Shown piece by piece: positions 1 to 7,918 of a stretch of DNA of 60,724 nucleotides. The notes under the pieces are model-generated. The model was given only the letters and a program-made list of their open reading frames with translations. It made no database searches and was not told the DNA's origin. The stretch covers positions 1-60,724 of the forward strand of contig CAIXWN010000066.1 in assembly GCA_903923135.1 (NCBI GenBank), written 5' to 3'. The translations under genes and the position numbers were made by a program. The stretch's first letter is position 1, and each line of letters starts with the position of its first letter. Source of the DNA: an uncultured Caulobacteraceae bacterium. Its GTDB lineage: Bacteria; Pseudomonadota; Alphaproteobacteria; Caulobacterales; Caulobacteraceae.

Positions 1-46
1 CATCTGGTCGGATTTTGCTCCAGGCAATTCTCGCCGAGAAACCCCC

Positions 47-62
47 TTCCCCGAGAGGGGAA
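47..62. other. Small perfect hairpin with GAGA loop
   Basis: TTCCCC and GGGGAA pair around a GAGA tetraloop. No U-run follows on either strand, so a terminator is not proven. It could be the 3' end of a gene left of the window or a processing signal. The rest of positions 1-90 holds nothing I can support. Confidence 0.3.
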
Positions 63-90
63 AGAGAGGGCGTCCTCGTTCCGTCTACCC

Positions 91-234
91 TCATTTTGCA
101 ATCTTCCAGGCGACTTTCCATGTCCGCGCCTCAGCCCGACCCGAACGCTTCGGCGCCCGTGCGACGCTGGCGGTGCAGGCCGAGAGGCGTTCGCGAAACA
201 CCGCCGCCGCGTCGCGGCGCTCACCAGCGCCCGT
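91..234 (+). pseudogene. Decayed 5' copy of the 3373-4026 gene (promoter core plus start)
   Basis: Positions 93-122 (ATTTTGCAATCTTC core, then ATGTCCGCGCCTCA at 120) closely match 3346-3386, the promoter and start of the hypothetical gene at 3373. Reading on from ATG 120 gives MSAPQPDP. After a +1 shift the frame reads ARATLAVQAERR, which resembles ARAELRLAKLQR in the intact gene. The similarity ends where the M28 peptidase gene ends on the other strand. The -35 and -10 hexamers and half of the TTGCA/TGCAA operator-like repeat are lost here. I read this as a truncated, frameshifted paralogue remnant. It could instead be a short real gene in a diverged family. Confidence 0.35.
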
Positions 235-2479
235 TGACCCTCCCGACGGCGACGGTTGAGCCGAACATGTCCCAGCCCATCAGCTTCGGGGGCAGCGGCG
301 GCAGGGGTCGCGCCGCGGCGGGCCACCCGGGCCGGTAGGCCGCGTAGGACCCGGACATCGCGCCCGGGCCGGCGGGCCGGAAGGTCAGGACAAACCCCTC
401 GGGCGCCGCCGCCCAGCTGATGCGGATCGGCGATCCGGGCGGCGCGGCATAGGGCGCCGGCCGGCCGTTCAGGGTGACCCCGCTGATCGCCGTGTCGAGG
501 CTGACCTGCAGGCCCAGCTCGACGTCGGCCGGCGCCCGGCCGCGCAGGGAGACGGTTCCATCCAGGTTTCGGGCGACCGAGATCTCGGGGGCCGGCGCGG
601 CCACACTTTTCGCCGGGGCCGCCCAGACCTGATCGTCGAACCAGGGCAGGCTGCGCCGCACGATCGCGCCGCCGTCCGCGCCCAGTACGGCGCGGGTCCA
701 GGGCGCGGGCGCCCGCGCGCTCACCCGCCACGCCCGGCCGTCGGTCTGGTCCACGACATAGAGCAGCGACGCCGCCTGCGGATGGCGCGGCGAATAAGGA
801 TCGGTGAGATTCAGGTCGAGCGCAATCGCCAGACCCGCCGCCAGGAGAATGCCGGCCGGCGCGAGGGCGGCGGCAATGCCCTGCCCGCGGGCGGTCCACG
901 CCAGGGGCCACAGGCAGAACGCCGCCAGCCAGACGATCAGCGCCGGCAGCGCCGGCGCGTCGAGCCCCTGGAGCAGGAAGTGAAACAGCGTCCCCAGCCA
1001 CGCCAAAGTCAGGGCGATGACGATCAGGGCCGCGCCCCAGCCCAGCCGCCGGCGATCCGGGTCGGGCCCGATCAGCGCCGCGCAGGCCGCGCCGGCCGCC
1101 AGGGGCCAGGCGATCGTCATGGCGATGGTCGGCGCCCACAGCTGTAGTGCCAGGGCGGCGAGAAGGCCGGTCGCCAGCAGCCCGATCCAGCCGCCGAGGA
1201 AACTCATCCAGCGCCCCAGGCCCGCGGCGATCAGCATCAGCACGCCCAGACCGGTGAGGGCCATGGCCGCCTCATAGGTCGCGAACCGCGTCAGCAGCGG
1301 CCGGCCGTCCATCCAGCCGAAGCCATAGCCCGTGGCCTGCCGCGTCAGATAGAGAGCCGCCGCGGCGCCGGCCAGCAGCAGCAGGCCGGCGGCGATGCCG
1401 CCCGCGATATCGCGCCAGGAGCCCAGGGCGCCGGGCCCGCCGCGCCTGACCGCCACGCCGATCAGCCCGGCGATCGCCGCCAGCAGCACCCAGCCGCCCC
1501 GGGCCGGATAGGCCAGGAGAAGATCGCCAACGATCGGGCCATAGGCCCTGTCCGGCGTGCGGGCCGGCAAGGTCGCCGAGAACGCCACGGCCCGCGCCGT
1601 CCCCAGCACCTCATCGCCGATGTGCTGCACCGAGCCCGGGTCCAGCGCCGCCACGGTGGAGCTCGGCGAATGATAGTCGAACTGCCGGCCGATGAAGGCG
1701 TAGTTCAGCCCGGCGATCCCCCGGGCCTTGGCCACCGTGAAATCGGTGTCGTTGGGCAGATGCTTGTAGACGAACACGGTCAGGGAGTTGGCCACCGGCC
1801 GGACCGCGGTGCGGCGATAGAGCTCGACAGCCCCGCCGTTGTTGTCGCCGGTCTCGAACATCGTCGCCCGGCCGCCGCCGCCGCGCGCCTCCAGGTTCAT
1901 CAGGAAACCCACCCGGGCGGCGGCCGGATCGTCGCGGAAGAAGGCCGTGGCGCCCAGCAGACCGGGCTCTTCGCCGTCGGTGAACACCACCATCACATCG
2001 CGCGCCGGCCTCCCCGAGGCCTTGATGGCGCGGACGATCTCCAGGATCGCGGCGACGCCGGTCACATCGTCGGCCGCGCCCGGCGAGCCGGGCACACTGT
2101 CATAGTGGGCCATCAGGGTGAGGGCGGGCAGACGACGGTCGCGTCCGGGCAGCACGCCGATCAGGTTCTCCACGGCGCCGCCGCTGATCAAGGTGGTCTT
2201 GCCGAACGTGCGCTGGATGTCGCCTTCGCCGCGCTGGACGCGCGGGGCCAGACCCAGAGTGGTCATGCGGCCGATCAGATGGTCGCGCACCCGCTGGTTG
2301 GCGGGCGAGCCGATCGGATGCGGAACCCGCGCCATGACGGCGATGTCGGCCAGGGCCCGGCCAGCCGCGAACTGGTCGGCCGGCGCCGAAGCCGGCTTCG
2401 GATCGGGCGTGCGGGAGCCCGCGTAGAACAGCAGAAAACCCGCCACAACGCAGCCGATCAGCGCCCCGAGCCTGCCCAT
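221..2479 (-). CDS. M28 family zinc aminopeptidase with C-terminal polytopic membrane domain
   Basis: The 752-residue product should be a membrane-anchored exopeptidase with its catalytic domain outside the cytoplasm. Residues 1-20 form a signal anchor. Residues 40-310 are an M28 domain with the expected co-catalytic zinc ligands: H125 in MAHYDS, D137 in GAADD, the E170/E171 pair in FTDGEE, E197 in NLEARG, and a late His in DYHSPS. From about residue 320 to 580 there are several hydrophobic helices, followed by a soluble C-terminal domain of about 170 residues. This layout resembles ERMP1/Fxna-type M28 proteins rather than the short secreted enzymes. The gene is divergent from the peroxiredoxin. 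Substrate is unknown. Confidence 0.88.
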   Translation of the reverse strand: MGRLGALIGCVVAGFLLFYAGSRTPDPKPASAPADQFAAGRALADIAVMARVPHPIGSPANQRVRDHLIGRMTTLGLAPRVQRGEGDIQRTFGKTTLISGGAVENLIGVLPGRDRRLPALTLMAHYDSVPGSPGAADDVTGVAAILEIVRAIKASGRPARDVMVVFTDGEEPGLLGATAFFRDDPAAARVGFLMNLEARGGGGRATMFETGDNNGGAVELYRRTAVRPVANSLTVFVYKHLPNDTDFTVAKARGIAGLNYAFIGRQFDYHSPSSTVAALDPGSVQHIGDEVLGTARAVAFSATLPARTPDRAYGPIVGDLLLAYPARGGWVLLAAIAGLIGVAVRRGGPGALGSWRDIAGGIAAGLLLLAGAAAALYLTRQATGYGFGWMDGRPLLTRFATYEAAMALTGLGVLMLIAAGLGRWMSFLGGWIGLLATGLLAALALQLWAPTIAMTIAWPLAAGAACAALIGPDPDRRRLGWGAALIVIALTLAWLGTLFHFLLQGLDAPALPALIVWLAAFCLWPLAWTARGQGIAAALAPAGILLAAGLAIALDLNLTDPYSPRHPQAASLLYVVDQTDGRAWRVSARAPAPWTRAVLGADGGAIVRRSLPWFDDQVWAAPAKSVAAPAPEISVARNLDGTVSLRGRAPADVELGLQVSLDTAISGVTLNGRPAPYAAPPGSPIRISWAAAPEGFVLTFRPAGPGAMSGSYAAYRPGWPAAARPLPPLPPKLMGWDMFGSTVAVGRVNGRW

Positions 2480-2736
2480 CGCCGTTCCTCCAGTGGGCCG
2501 GTTCGCCGTAGCCAGCCGGCCTCATCGACTCTGTGTTAGCCCCTCCACGCGTGGCAAGCCTCGATCGTCGTCGAGAGACAGTCTGTTGGCGTCCGGCTTC
2601 GCGCCTGAACCACGGCTTGAAATTGGATTTCTCTATCGAACCGACAAGAACTATCGATTGGACCTTTGTCCTGGCCGCGCCCATACCCCGGGCCCAGACC
2701 GCGCGCCACCGCGCGGCGGCAACAGGGATACAGAAC

Positions 2737-3288
2737 ATGCAAGGACGCAACCTTCCGGAAATCACCTTCAGGACGCGGGTGCGCGACGAGTCGATCGGCG
2801 GCCAAAACCCCTACCGCTGGCAGGATGTGACCACCTCCGACGTGTTCGCGGGAAAGCGGGTCGTCGTCTTCTCTCTACCGGGGGCTTTCACGCCTACCTG
2901 TTCGAATGAGCAGTGCCCCGCCTTCGAGCGTCTCTACGACCAGATCAGGGCGGCCGGCGTCGACGAGGTGATCTGCATCACCGTCAACGACGCCTTCGTG
3001 ATCCACCAATGGGCCCGCCACCTGGGCGTCTCGAAGGTGAAATTCCTGCCCGACGGCTCCGGCCACTTCACCCGCCGCATGGGCATGCTGGTCGACAAGG
3101 GCCACCTCGGCTTCGGCTACCGCAGTTGGCGCTATGTCATGGTCGTCGAAGACGGCGCGATCGAGCAATGGTACGAAGAACCGGGGATCAACGACGAGGG
3201 CTCGGATAACGATCCCTATACGGTGACCAACCCCGACGTCGTGCTGGACTACCTTCGGCGGACGAAGGGCCTGACCGCCGCGGCCTGA
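2737..3288 (+). CDS. Peroxiredoxin (Prx5/AhpE-like, thioredoxin fold)
   Basis: This 183-residue thiol peroxidase should reduce peroxides in the cytosol. The peroxidatic site is PGAFTPTC with Cys55. A second Cys (C60) lies five residues on, in NEQCPAFE. The conserved fold continues through VNDAFV and the LPDGSGHF segment typical of Prx5 proteins. I chose ATG 2737 because the family begins close to this point; the frame is open upstream but that stretch has no conserved sequence. The 257 bp upstream, shared with the divergent M28 gene, contain two CTATCGA half-sites near 2635 and 2653. These do not fit the full OxyR pattern, so regulation is unproven. Confidence 0.92.
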   Translation: MQGRNLPEITFRTRVRDESIGGQNPYRWQDVTTSDVFAGKRVVVFSLPGAFTPTCSNEQCPAFERLYDQIRAAGVDEVICITVNDAFVIHQWARHLGVSKVKFLPDGSGHFTRRMGMLVDKGHLGFGYRSWRYVMVVEDGAIEQWYEEPGINDEGSDNDPYTVTNPDVVLDYLRRTKGLTAAA

Positions 3289-3336
3289 CCGGAGGGGGAC
3301 GCGGCGGCGCGCGAGGGGGCAGCCGTCGCCGACGTC

Positions 3337-3365
3337 TTGACTTGCATTTTGCAATCTTCTAGACT
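3337..3365 (+). promoter_or_regulatory. Sigma70 promoter with palindromic operator in its spacer; near-leaderless start
   Basis: TTGACT (3337-3342) and TAGACT (3360-3365) are separated by exactly 17 bp. The spacer carries TTGCATTTTGCAA (3342-3354), a perfect 5-3-5 inverted repeat overlapping the last -35 base. The expected transcription start is about 3371-3373 and the ATG is at 3373, so the mRNA would have essentially no 5' leader. A repressor bound to the spacer palindrome would block polymerase, which suggests autoregulation or control by an unlinked factor. A degenerate copy lies at 93-110. Confidence 0.6.
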
Positions 3366-3372
3366 CCACTCC

Positions 3373-4026
3373 ATGTCCGCGCCTCACCCCGCCCCAGACA
3401 CTCCGCAACCGGCCGGCGACCCCGCCGCCGCCCGGGCCGAGCTTCGGCTGGCCAAGCTGCAACGCCTGTCCGACAAGGCCCTGGCCATGGCCGAGGCGGT
3501 GAACGCCGATGGCGGCAAGGAGACAGCCGAAGCCTTCGCCAGGCTCTCCCGCGCGACCCGGCTGACCATCACCCTGGAGGCGAAGCTCGACGACGCCCTG
3601 AGCGCCCGGCTGGCCGGCGCGATCGCGGAGGCGAAGGCCGAGGCCGAAAGAGTGCGCGAGGAGGCCGCGAAGGATCCCTACGCCCCGCTGAAGACCGGCA
3701 TGAAGGCCCGGGTGCGCGAGCTGGTTCGCGACGTCATCGACCACGAGGTGTCCGACCCGGAAGAGCACGACATCCTGGTCGACGCCCTTGAGGAACGCCT
3801 TCTCTGCGACGAGGCCTACGGAACCATCGACCACCTTCCGCCGCGCGACATCGTCGAGCACATCTGCGCCGATCTTGAGCTCAGCCCCGACTGGCGCCGC
3901 TGGGACGGCGATGACTGGATCCCCGATCCGCCCTTCACCCGCCCCCTCTGTTCAGACTTCGCCACCCCCAGCCGAAGACCTATCCTGAACGACGCGCCGG
4001 ACCCGGACCCCGACGCGCTGGAATGA
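3373..4026 (+). CDS. Conserved hypothetical protein, helical, acidic C-terminus
   Basis: The product is 217 residues with no enzyme motif that I recognise. The N-terminal 20 residues are Pro/Ala rich. Residues 20-105 are strongly helical with the segment FARLSRATRLTITLEAKL, a pattern I associate with small uncharacterised alphaproteobacterial proteins. Residues 115-175 are acidic and helical (RDVIDHEVSDPEEHDILVD). The tail is rich in Asp and Pro. The start at 3373 rather than the in-frame TTG 3337 is chosen because 3337 lies in the -35 box. The gene stands alone between the peroxiredoxin and a hairpin pair. Function unknown; the coiled, charged composition would suit a DNA- or protein-binding role, but that is only a guess. 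Confidence 0.75.
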   Translation: MSAPHPAPDTPQPAGDPAAARAELRLAKLQRLSDKALAMAEAVNADGGKETAEAFARLSRATRLTITLEAKLDDALSARLAGAIAEAKAEAERVREEAAKDPYAPLKTGMKARVRELVRDVIDHEVSDPEEHDILVDALEERLLCDEAYGTIDHLPPRDIVEHICADLELSPDWRRWDGDDWIPDPPFTRPLCSDFATPSRRPILNDAPDPDPDALE

Positions 4027-4079
4027 GCCGGGCGGCCGCGCCGCTCCCCCTTTCGGCGCCGGCGCCGATCCGCGATACT

Positions 4080-4133
4080 CTGGAGCACGGCCCGTTCAGG
4101 CGGAATCACCTGAACGGGGTCACCGTGCTCCAG
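4080..4133. repeat. Long imperfect inverted repeat (hairpin 1 of a pair)
   Basis: CTGGAGCACGG (4080-4090) pairs with CCGTGCTCCAG (4123-4133). The inner arms CCCGTTCAGG (4091-4100) and CCTGAACGGG (4109-4118) also pair, with a 4-base GTCA bulge and an 8-base loop. No U-run follows. It looks like a REP/BIME-type dispersed palindrome, and may also limit read-through from the upstream gene. Confidence 0.6.
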
Positions 4134-4144
4134 TTTCAAGCGTT

Positions 4145-4196
4145 TGGAGCCTGATTCAACGTCCGCATCTGTTCCGTGCGAACGGATCAGGCTCCA
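4145..4196. repeat. Second inverted repeat (hairpin 2 of a pair)
   Basis: TGGAGCCTGAT (4145-4155) is a perfect inverted repeat of ATCAGGCTCCA (4186-4196). TCCG (4162-4165) and CGGA (4183-4186) can extend pairing inside. It begins 11 bases after the first hairpin and ends 25 bases before the acyl-CoA dehydrogenase start. The outer motif GGAGC is shared with hairpin 1, so the two may be halves of one mobile repetitive unit. Confidence 0.55.
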
Positions 4197-4221
4197 GGCC
4201 AAATCACAACGGGCTCCGGGA

Positions 4222-5400
4222 ATGGCCGCCATGGGCGACGACATCGAGGACGAGGACCACGAGGCCCTGCGCGAGGGCGTGCGCGCCGTCGTCGCCGGAT
4301 TCGACGACGACTACTGGTACGCCCGCGACGAGGACGGCCTGTTTCCCTTCGAGTTTCACAAGGCCATGGCCCGCGGCGGCTGGCTGGGGATCACCATGCC
4401 CGAGGAGTACGGCGGCGCGGGCCTGGGCGTCACCGAGGCGGCGATCATGATGCGCGAGGTGGCCAGCCACGGCGGCGGCATGGCGGCGGCCTCGTCGGTG
4501 CACATCAATCTGTTCGGGCCCCACCCGATCGTGGTCAAGGGCACGCGCGCCCAGAAATCCCGCTGGCTGCCGCCGCTGATCGCCGGCGAGGACCAGTGCT
4601 GCTTCGGCTTCACCGAGCCGGACGCCGGCCTCAACTCCACCCGCATCAAGACCTTCGCCGAAAAGGTCCCCAGCGGCTACGTCGTCCACGGCCAGAAGGT
4701 GTGGACCTCAACCGCCCAGGTGGCCAACAAGATCATGCTGCTGACCCGGACGACGAAGTTCGAGGACTGCGCCAAGCCCACCGACGGCATCACCATCTTC
4801 TACACCGACCTCGACCGCGCCCGCATCGACGTCCACCGCATCCCCAAGATGGGCCGCAAGGCGGTGGATTCGAACGCCATCTTCATCGACGGCCTGTTCG
4901 TGCCCGAGGAGGACCGCATCGGCGAGGAGGGCAAGGGCTTTTCCTACATCCTCCACAGCCTCAATCCCGAGCGCATCCTGGTGGGCGCCGAGGGCATCGG
5001 CATCGGCTCCGACTGCCTCACCCGCGCCGCCGCCTACGCCCGCGAACGCATCGTCTTCGACCGGCCCATCGGCCAGAACCAGGGCATCCAGCATCCCCTG
5101 GCCGAGAAGTGGATGTATCTGGAAAGCGCCTGGCGAATGGCCCTGCACGCCGCCCGGCTCTACGACGCCGGCCTGCCCTGCGGGGCCGAGGCCAACGCCG
5201 CAAAGTTCCTCGGCGGCCGCGCCGGGCACGACGCCGCCTGGCAGGCCATCGCCACCCACGGCGGCTTCGGCTACGCCAAGGAATACCACGTCGAGCGCCT
5301 CTACCGTGAAGTCGCCATCACCCGCATCGCCCCGATCACCGAACAGCTGATCCTCAGCTTCATCGCCGAGAAGGTCCTCGGCCTGCCCAAGAGCTATTGA
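4222..5400 (+). CDS. Acyl-CoA dehydrogenase
   Basis: This 392-residue flavoenzyme should oxidise an acyl-CoA to the 2,3-enoyl-CoA and pass electrons to ETF. The N-terminal helical domain contains MPEEYGGAGLG. The middle beta domain has CFGFTEPDAG and KVWTSTAQ, the usual FAD/substrate segments, and the C-terminal helical domain has HGGFGYAKEYHVERLYRE. The YEGT-type catalytic Glu of short/medium-chain enzymes is absent (the segment reads RIAPITEQ). A Glu in LNPERILVGAEG aligns with the helix-G base of isovaleryl-CoA and long-chain dehydrogenases. ATG 4222 is used; ATG 4231 has better GGGA spacing and is equally possible. The crotonase gene starts 12 bp after the stop. Confidence 0.9.
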   Translation: MAAMGDDIEDEDHEALREGVRAVVAGFDDDYWYARDEDGLFPFEFHKAMARGGWLGITMPEEYGGAGLGVTEAAIMMREVASHGGGMAAASSVHINLFGPHPIVVKGTRAQKSRWLPPLIAGEDQCCFGFTEPDAGLNSTRIKTFAEKVPSGYVVHGQKVWTSTAQVANKIMLLTRTTKFEDCAKPTDGITIFYTDLDRARIDVHRIPKMGRKAVDSNAIFIDGLFVPEEDRIGEEGKGFSYILHSLNPERILVGAEGIGIGSDCLTRAAAYARERIVFDRPIGQNQGIQHPLAEKWMYLESAWRMALHAARLYDAGLPCGAEANAAKFLGGRAGHDAAWQAIATHGGFGYAKEYHVERLYREVAITRIAPITEQLILSFIAEKVLGLPKSY

Positions 5401-5411
5401 GGCCCCTCGAC

Positions 5412-6164
5412 ATGTCCACCGCCGATATCCTCACCGTCGAACTGACAGACGGCGTCGAGACCGTCACCCTCAACCGCCCCGAGCGCCTCAACGCCCTCAA
5501 CCAGCCCCTCGCCGAGGCGCTGCTGGCCCATTTCGAGGCCAAGAAGCGCGACGCCGAAACCCGGGTGATCCTGCTGCGCGGGGCCGGCCGCGCCTTCAGC
5601 TCGGGCGCCGATCTCAAGGCCGGCGGCCAGCCCGACCGCCTGCGGGACGGCCCGCACGGCGACTGGGGCCTGCGCGACCTGCTGCGCGCCATGCGGCGCT
5701 GCCCGCAGCCCGTCGTCGCCCTGGTCCACGGCGCCGCCGCCGGCGGCGGTCTGGCCATCGCCCTGGCGGCCGACATCATCGTCGCCGGCGAGACCGCCGC
5801 CTTCCACCCGGCCTTCATCAAGATCGGCCTGTCGGGCTCGGAACTGGGGGTCAGCTGGCGCCTTCAGCGCACCATCGGCCTCTCCCGCGCCCGCGAGATG
5901 CTGCTCACCGGCCGGCCGATGCTGGCGGACGAGGCGCTGCGCACCGGCCTGGTCGCCTCGGTGGTCCCGGACGCCGGCCTGCTGGCGCACGGCCAGGGCC
6001 TGGCCGCCGACATGCTGAAGGCCGCGCCGGACGCCCTGCGCATCTCCAAGCGCACCTTCGACGCCACCCTGGAGATCGCCGGCTTCGACACCGCCCTCGA
6101 ACTGGAGGAGCGCGGCCAGATCCAGATGATCCGCGCCGGCGCCGCCGCCCGCGCGGCGTCCTGA
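5412..6164 (+). CDS. Enoyl-CoA hydratase/isomerase family protein (crotonase fold)
   Basis: The protein has 250 residues. Oxyanion-hole motifs are present: FSSGADL near residue 60 and HGAAAGGGLAIAL near residue 105. Neither of the two catalytic glutamates of classical hydratase is in place: GGGCE reads GGGLA, and QPEIL reads HPAFI. An acidic residue in GLSGSELG is where isomerases and related crotonase enzymes often carry their base. It is likely co-transcribed with the acyl-CoA dehydrogenase 11 bp upstream, so it acts on an enoyl-CoA, but hydration should not be assumed. The stop abuts the convergent synthetase stop in the palindrome TGATCA. Confidence 0.88.
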   Translation: MSTADILTVELTDGVETVTLNRPERLNALNQPLAEALLAHFEAKKRDAETRVILLRGAGRAFSSGADLKAGGQPDRLRDGPHGDWGLRDLLRAMRRCPQPVVALVHGAAAGGGLAIALAADIIVAGETAAFHPAFIKIGLSGSELGVSWRLQRTIGLSRAREMLLTGRPMLADEALRTGLVASVVPDAGLLAHGQGLAADMLKAAPDALRISKRTFDATLEIAGFDTALELEERGQIQMIRAGAAARAAS

Positions 6165-7751
6165 TCAGATCCTGCGATCGCGGCCGGCCCACCAGGGCGC
6201 CCGCAGCGGGGCCTTGAGGATCTTGCCGGCGGCGCTGCGCGGGATGACGTCGATGAAGTCGAAGCTCTTGGGGGCCTTGTAGCGCGCCAGCTTCGCCTGA
6301 CAGTGGGCGCGCAGGTCGTCCTGCAGCGCCGCGTCGGCCGCGACGCCCTCGCGCAGCTGCACCACCGCCTTGACGTTCTCGCCGAACTCCTCGTCCGGCA
6401 CGCCGATCACCGCCACGTCGGCCACGGCGGGATGCTCGTTCAGCACCCCCTCGATCTCGGCCGGATAGATGTTCACCCCGCCGCTGATGATCATGTCGAT
6501 CTTGCGGTCGGTCAGCCACAGATAGCCGTCGGCGTCGATCCGCCCGACGTCGCCGGTGGTGAACACCCCCGGCTCCAGATGCGCCGCGGCCGTCTTGGCC
6601 GCGTCGTTGTGATAGCTGAACCCCGCGCCGGAGAGGTTGCGGAAATAGAGCACGCCCTCGCCGCCGTCGCTGACCCGCCCGCCGTTGTCGTCCACCACGA
6701 TCGCCTCGACCATGGGCGAGGGCCGGCCGACGCTGCCGCCCTTGGCCAGCCAGTCCTCCGAGCTGATGGTCGAGATGATCGAACCCTCGGTCGAGCCGTA
6801 GTATTCGGTGATCTTCGGACCCCACCAGTCGATCAGCGCCCGCTTGACGCCGGGCGGGCAGGGGGCGGCGCCGTGCCAGACCCCCACCAGCGAGCCGCCG
6901 TCGAACCGCGCCCGGGCCTCGGCCGGGGCGTCCAGCAGGCGCTTCATCTGGGTGGGCACCAGATGCAGGTTGGTCACCTTGTGGCGGTCGATCACCGCCA
7001 GGGTCTCGGCGGCGTCGAACCGGTGGCGCATGACGATCGACGCCCCGGCCAGCAGCGGCAGGAAGGTGAACGCCCACTGGGCCGAGTGGTAGAACGGCCC
7101 GCACAGCAGGGCCCGGCCCGAGGGCGGGACCATCTGGGCCACCCCCGCCGCCACCGCCTGCATCACCTCCGGCGGCAGGTTCGCCCCGCCCGACAGCATG
7201 CCGCGCACGCCCTTGGGCCGTCCGGTGGTGCCGGAGGTGTAGAACATCGGTCCGCCCAGCCGCTGCTCCGCCGGCTCGTCGGCCGACGCTTCGGCCAGCA
7301 GGGCCTCATAGGCCACCTGCCGACCATCGCCCGCCAGCTCGCCCAGTCCGCCGCCGGCCGCGTCGGCGACCCCCACCACCAGGCTCACCGCCCGCGCCCG
7401 CGGGTCGGCCAGGGCGGCGGCCACCGTGGCGGCGAAGCGATGGTCGGCGATCACCGCCCGGGCCCCGGCGTCCTCGATCAGATAGGCCAGCTCGTCGGCC
7501 ACGAAGTGCCAGTTGGCCGGCACATAGGTCCAGCCGCCGTGGCAGCAGGCCAGGGCGATCTCGAACCATTCCCGGCAGTTGCCCGCCACCACCACCAGGG
7601 TGTCGCCCGCCGTCAGCCCCCGGGCCCGCAGGCCGTTGACCAGGCGGTTCACCCGCGCGTCGAGGGCGGCCCAGGCTGTCTCGCCCGCCTCGTCGATCAG
7701 GGCGATCTCGTCGCCGCGCCGAGCCGCGAATCCCGCCGTCAGTGTCGCCAT
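6165..7751 (-). CDS. Acyl-CoA synthetase (AMP-forming, ANL superfamily)
   Basis: The 528-residue enzyme should activate a carboxylic acid to its CoA thioester through an acyl-adenylate. Visible motifs are the P-loop YTSGTTGRPKG near residue 175, EYYGSTEG near 315, TGDVGRIDADGYLWLTDR near 400-415, and the C-terminal catalytic lysine in SAAGKILK. Its stop touches the stop of the convergent crotonase gene, and its substrate probably feeds the neighbouring acyl-CoA dehydrogenase and crotonase. It is divergent from the aldo/keto reductase across a 167-bp gap. The acid it uses cannot be told from sequence. Confidence 0.9.
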   Translation of the reverse strand: MATLTAGFAARRGDEIALIDEAGETAWAALDARVNRLVNGLRARGLTAGDTLVVVAGNCREWFEIALACCHGGWTYVPANWHFVADELAYLIEDAGARAVIADHRFAATVAAALADPRARAVSLVVGVADAAGGGLGELAGDGRQVAYEALLAEASADEPAEQRLGGPMFYTSGTTGRPKGVRGMLSGGANLPPEVMQAVAAGVAQMVPPSGRALLCGPFYHSAQWAFTFLPLLAGASIVMRHRFDAAETLAVIDRHKVTNLHLVPTQMKRLLDAPAEARARFDGGSLVGVWHGAAPCPPGVKRALIDWWGPKITEYYGSTEGSIISTISSEDWLAKGGSVGRPSPMVEAIVVDDNGGRVSDGGEGVLYFRNLSGAGFSYHNDAAKTAAAHLEPGVFTTGDVGRIDADGYLWLTDRKIDMIISGGVNIYPAEIEGVLNEHPAVADVAVIGVPDEEFGENVKAVVQLREGVAADAALQDDLRAHCQAKLARYKAPKSFDFIDVIPRSAAGKILKAPLRAPWWAGRDRRI

Positions 7752-7860
7752 GCCGTTCCTCCCCGGTCTTCACCGATGGTTATCGCGGGATCCGCCGCCG
7801 CGCCAGCGGCGCCCGTCCCTGACCCCGTCCCTGGCCCCATCGCCGGCCCCATCCGTGGCA

Positions 7861-7888
7861 TCGACGTCGGCGGGGGATGCTCTAGACT
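7861..7888 (+). promoter_or_regulatory. Possible sigma70 promoter for the aldo/keto reductase
   Basis: TCGACG (7861-7866) and TAGACT (7883-7888) are 16 bp apart, 31 bp before the ATG at 7919. The -10 is the same hexamer as at 3360. The -35 match is weak. The adjacent stretch 7810-7855 is a C-rich run of short near-repeats with no gene. Confidence 0.3.
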
Positions 7889-7918
7889 GTGGGCCGGGCG
7901 GAAGAGCGAGGCGGCGTC

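Noticed and set aside
47-62. Hairpin as a rho-independent terminator
   Set aside because: No run of T follows on either strand; kept only as a hairpin.
15-338. Continuous plus-strand frame across the left edge region
   Set aside because: Its first part is low-complexity and its last part is antisense to the M28 gene; only the 91-234 remnant has a recognisable relationship.
2631-2665. Two CTATCGA elements upstream of the peroxiredoxin
   Set aside because: Spacing and flanks do not fit the four-element OxyR pattern; too weak to call.
7801-7855. C-rich near-repeats between the synthetase and the aldo/keto reductase as a repeat array
   Set aside because: Units are imperfect and short; consistent with base composition.
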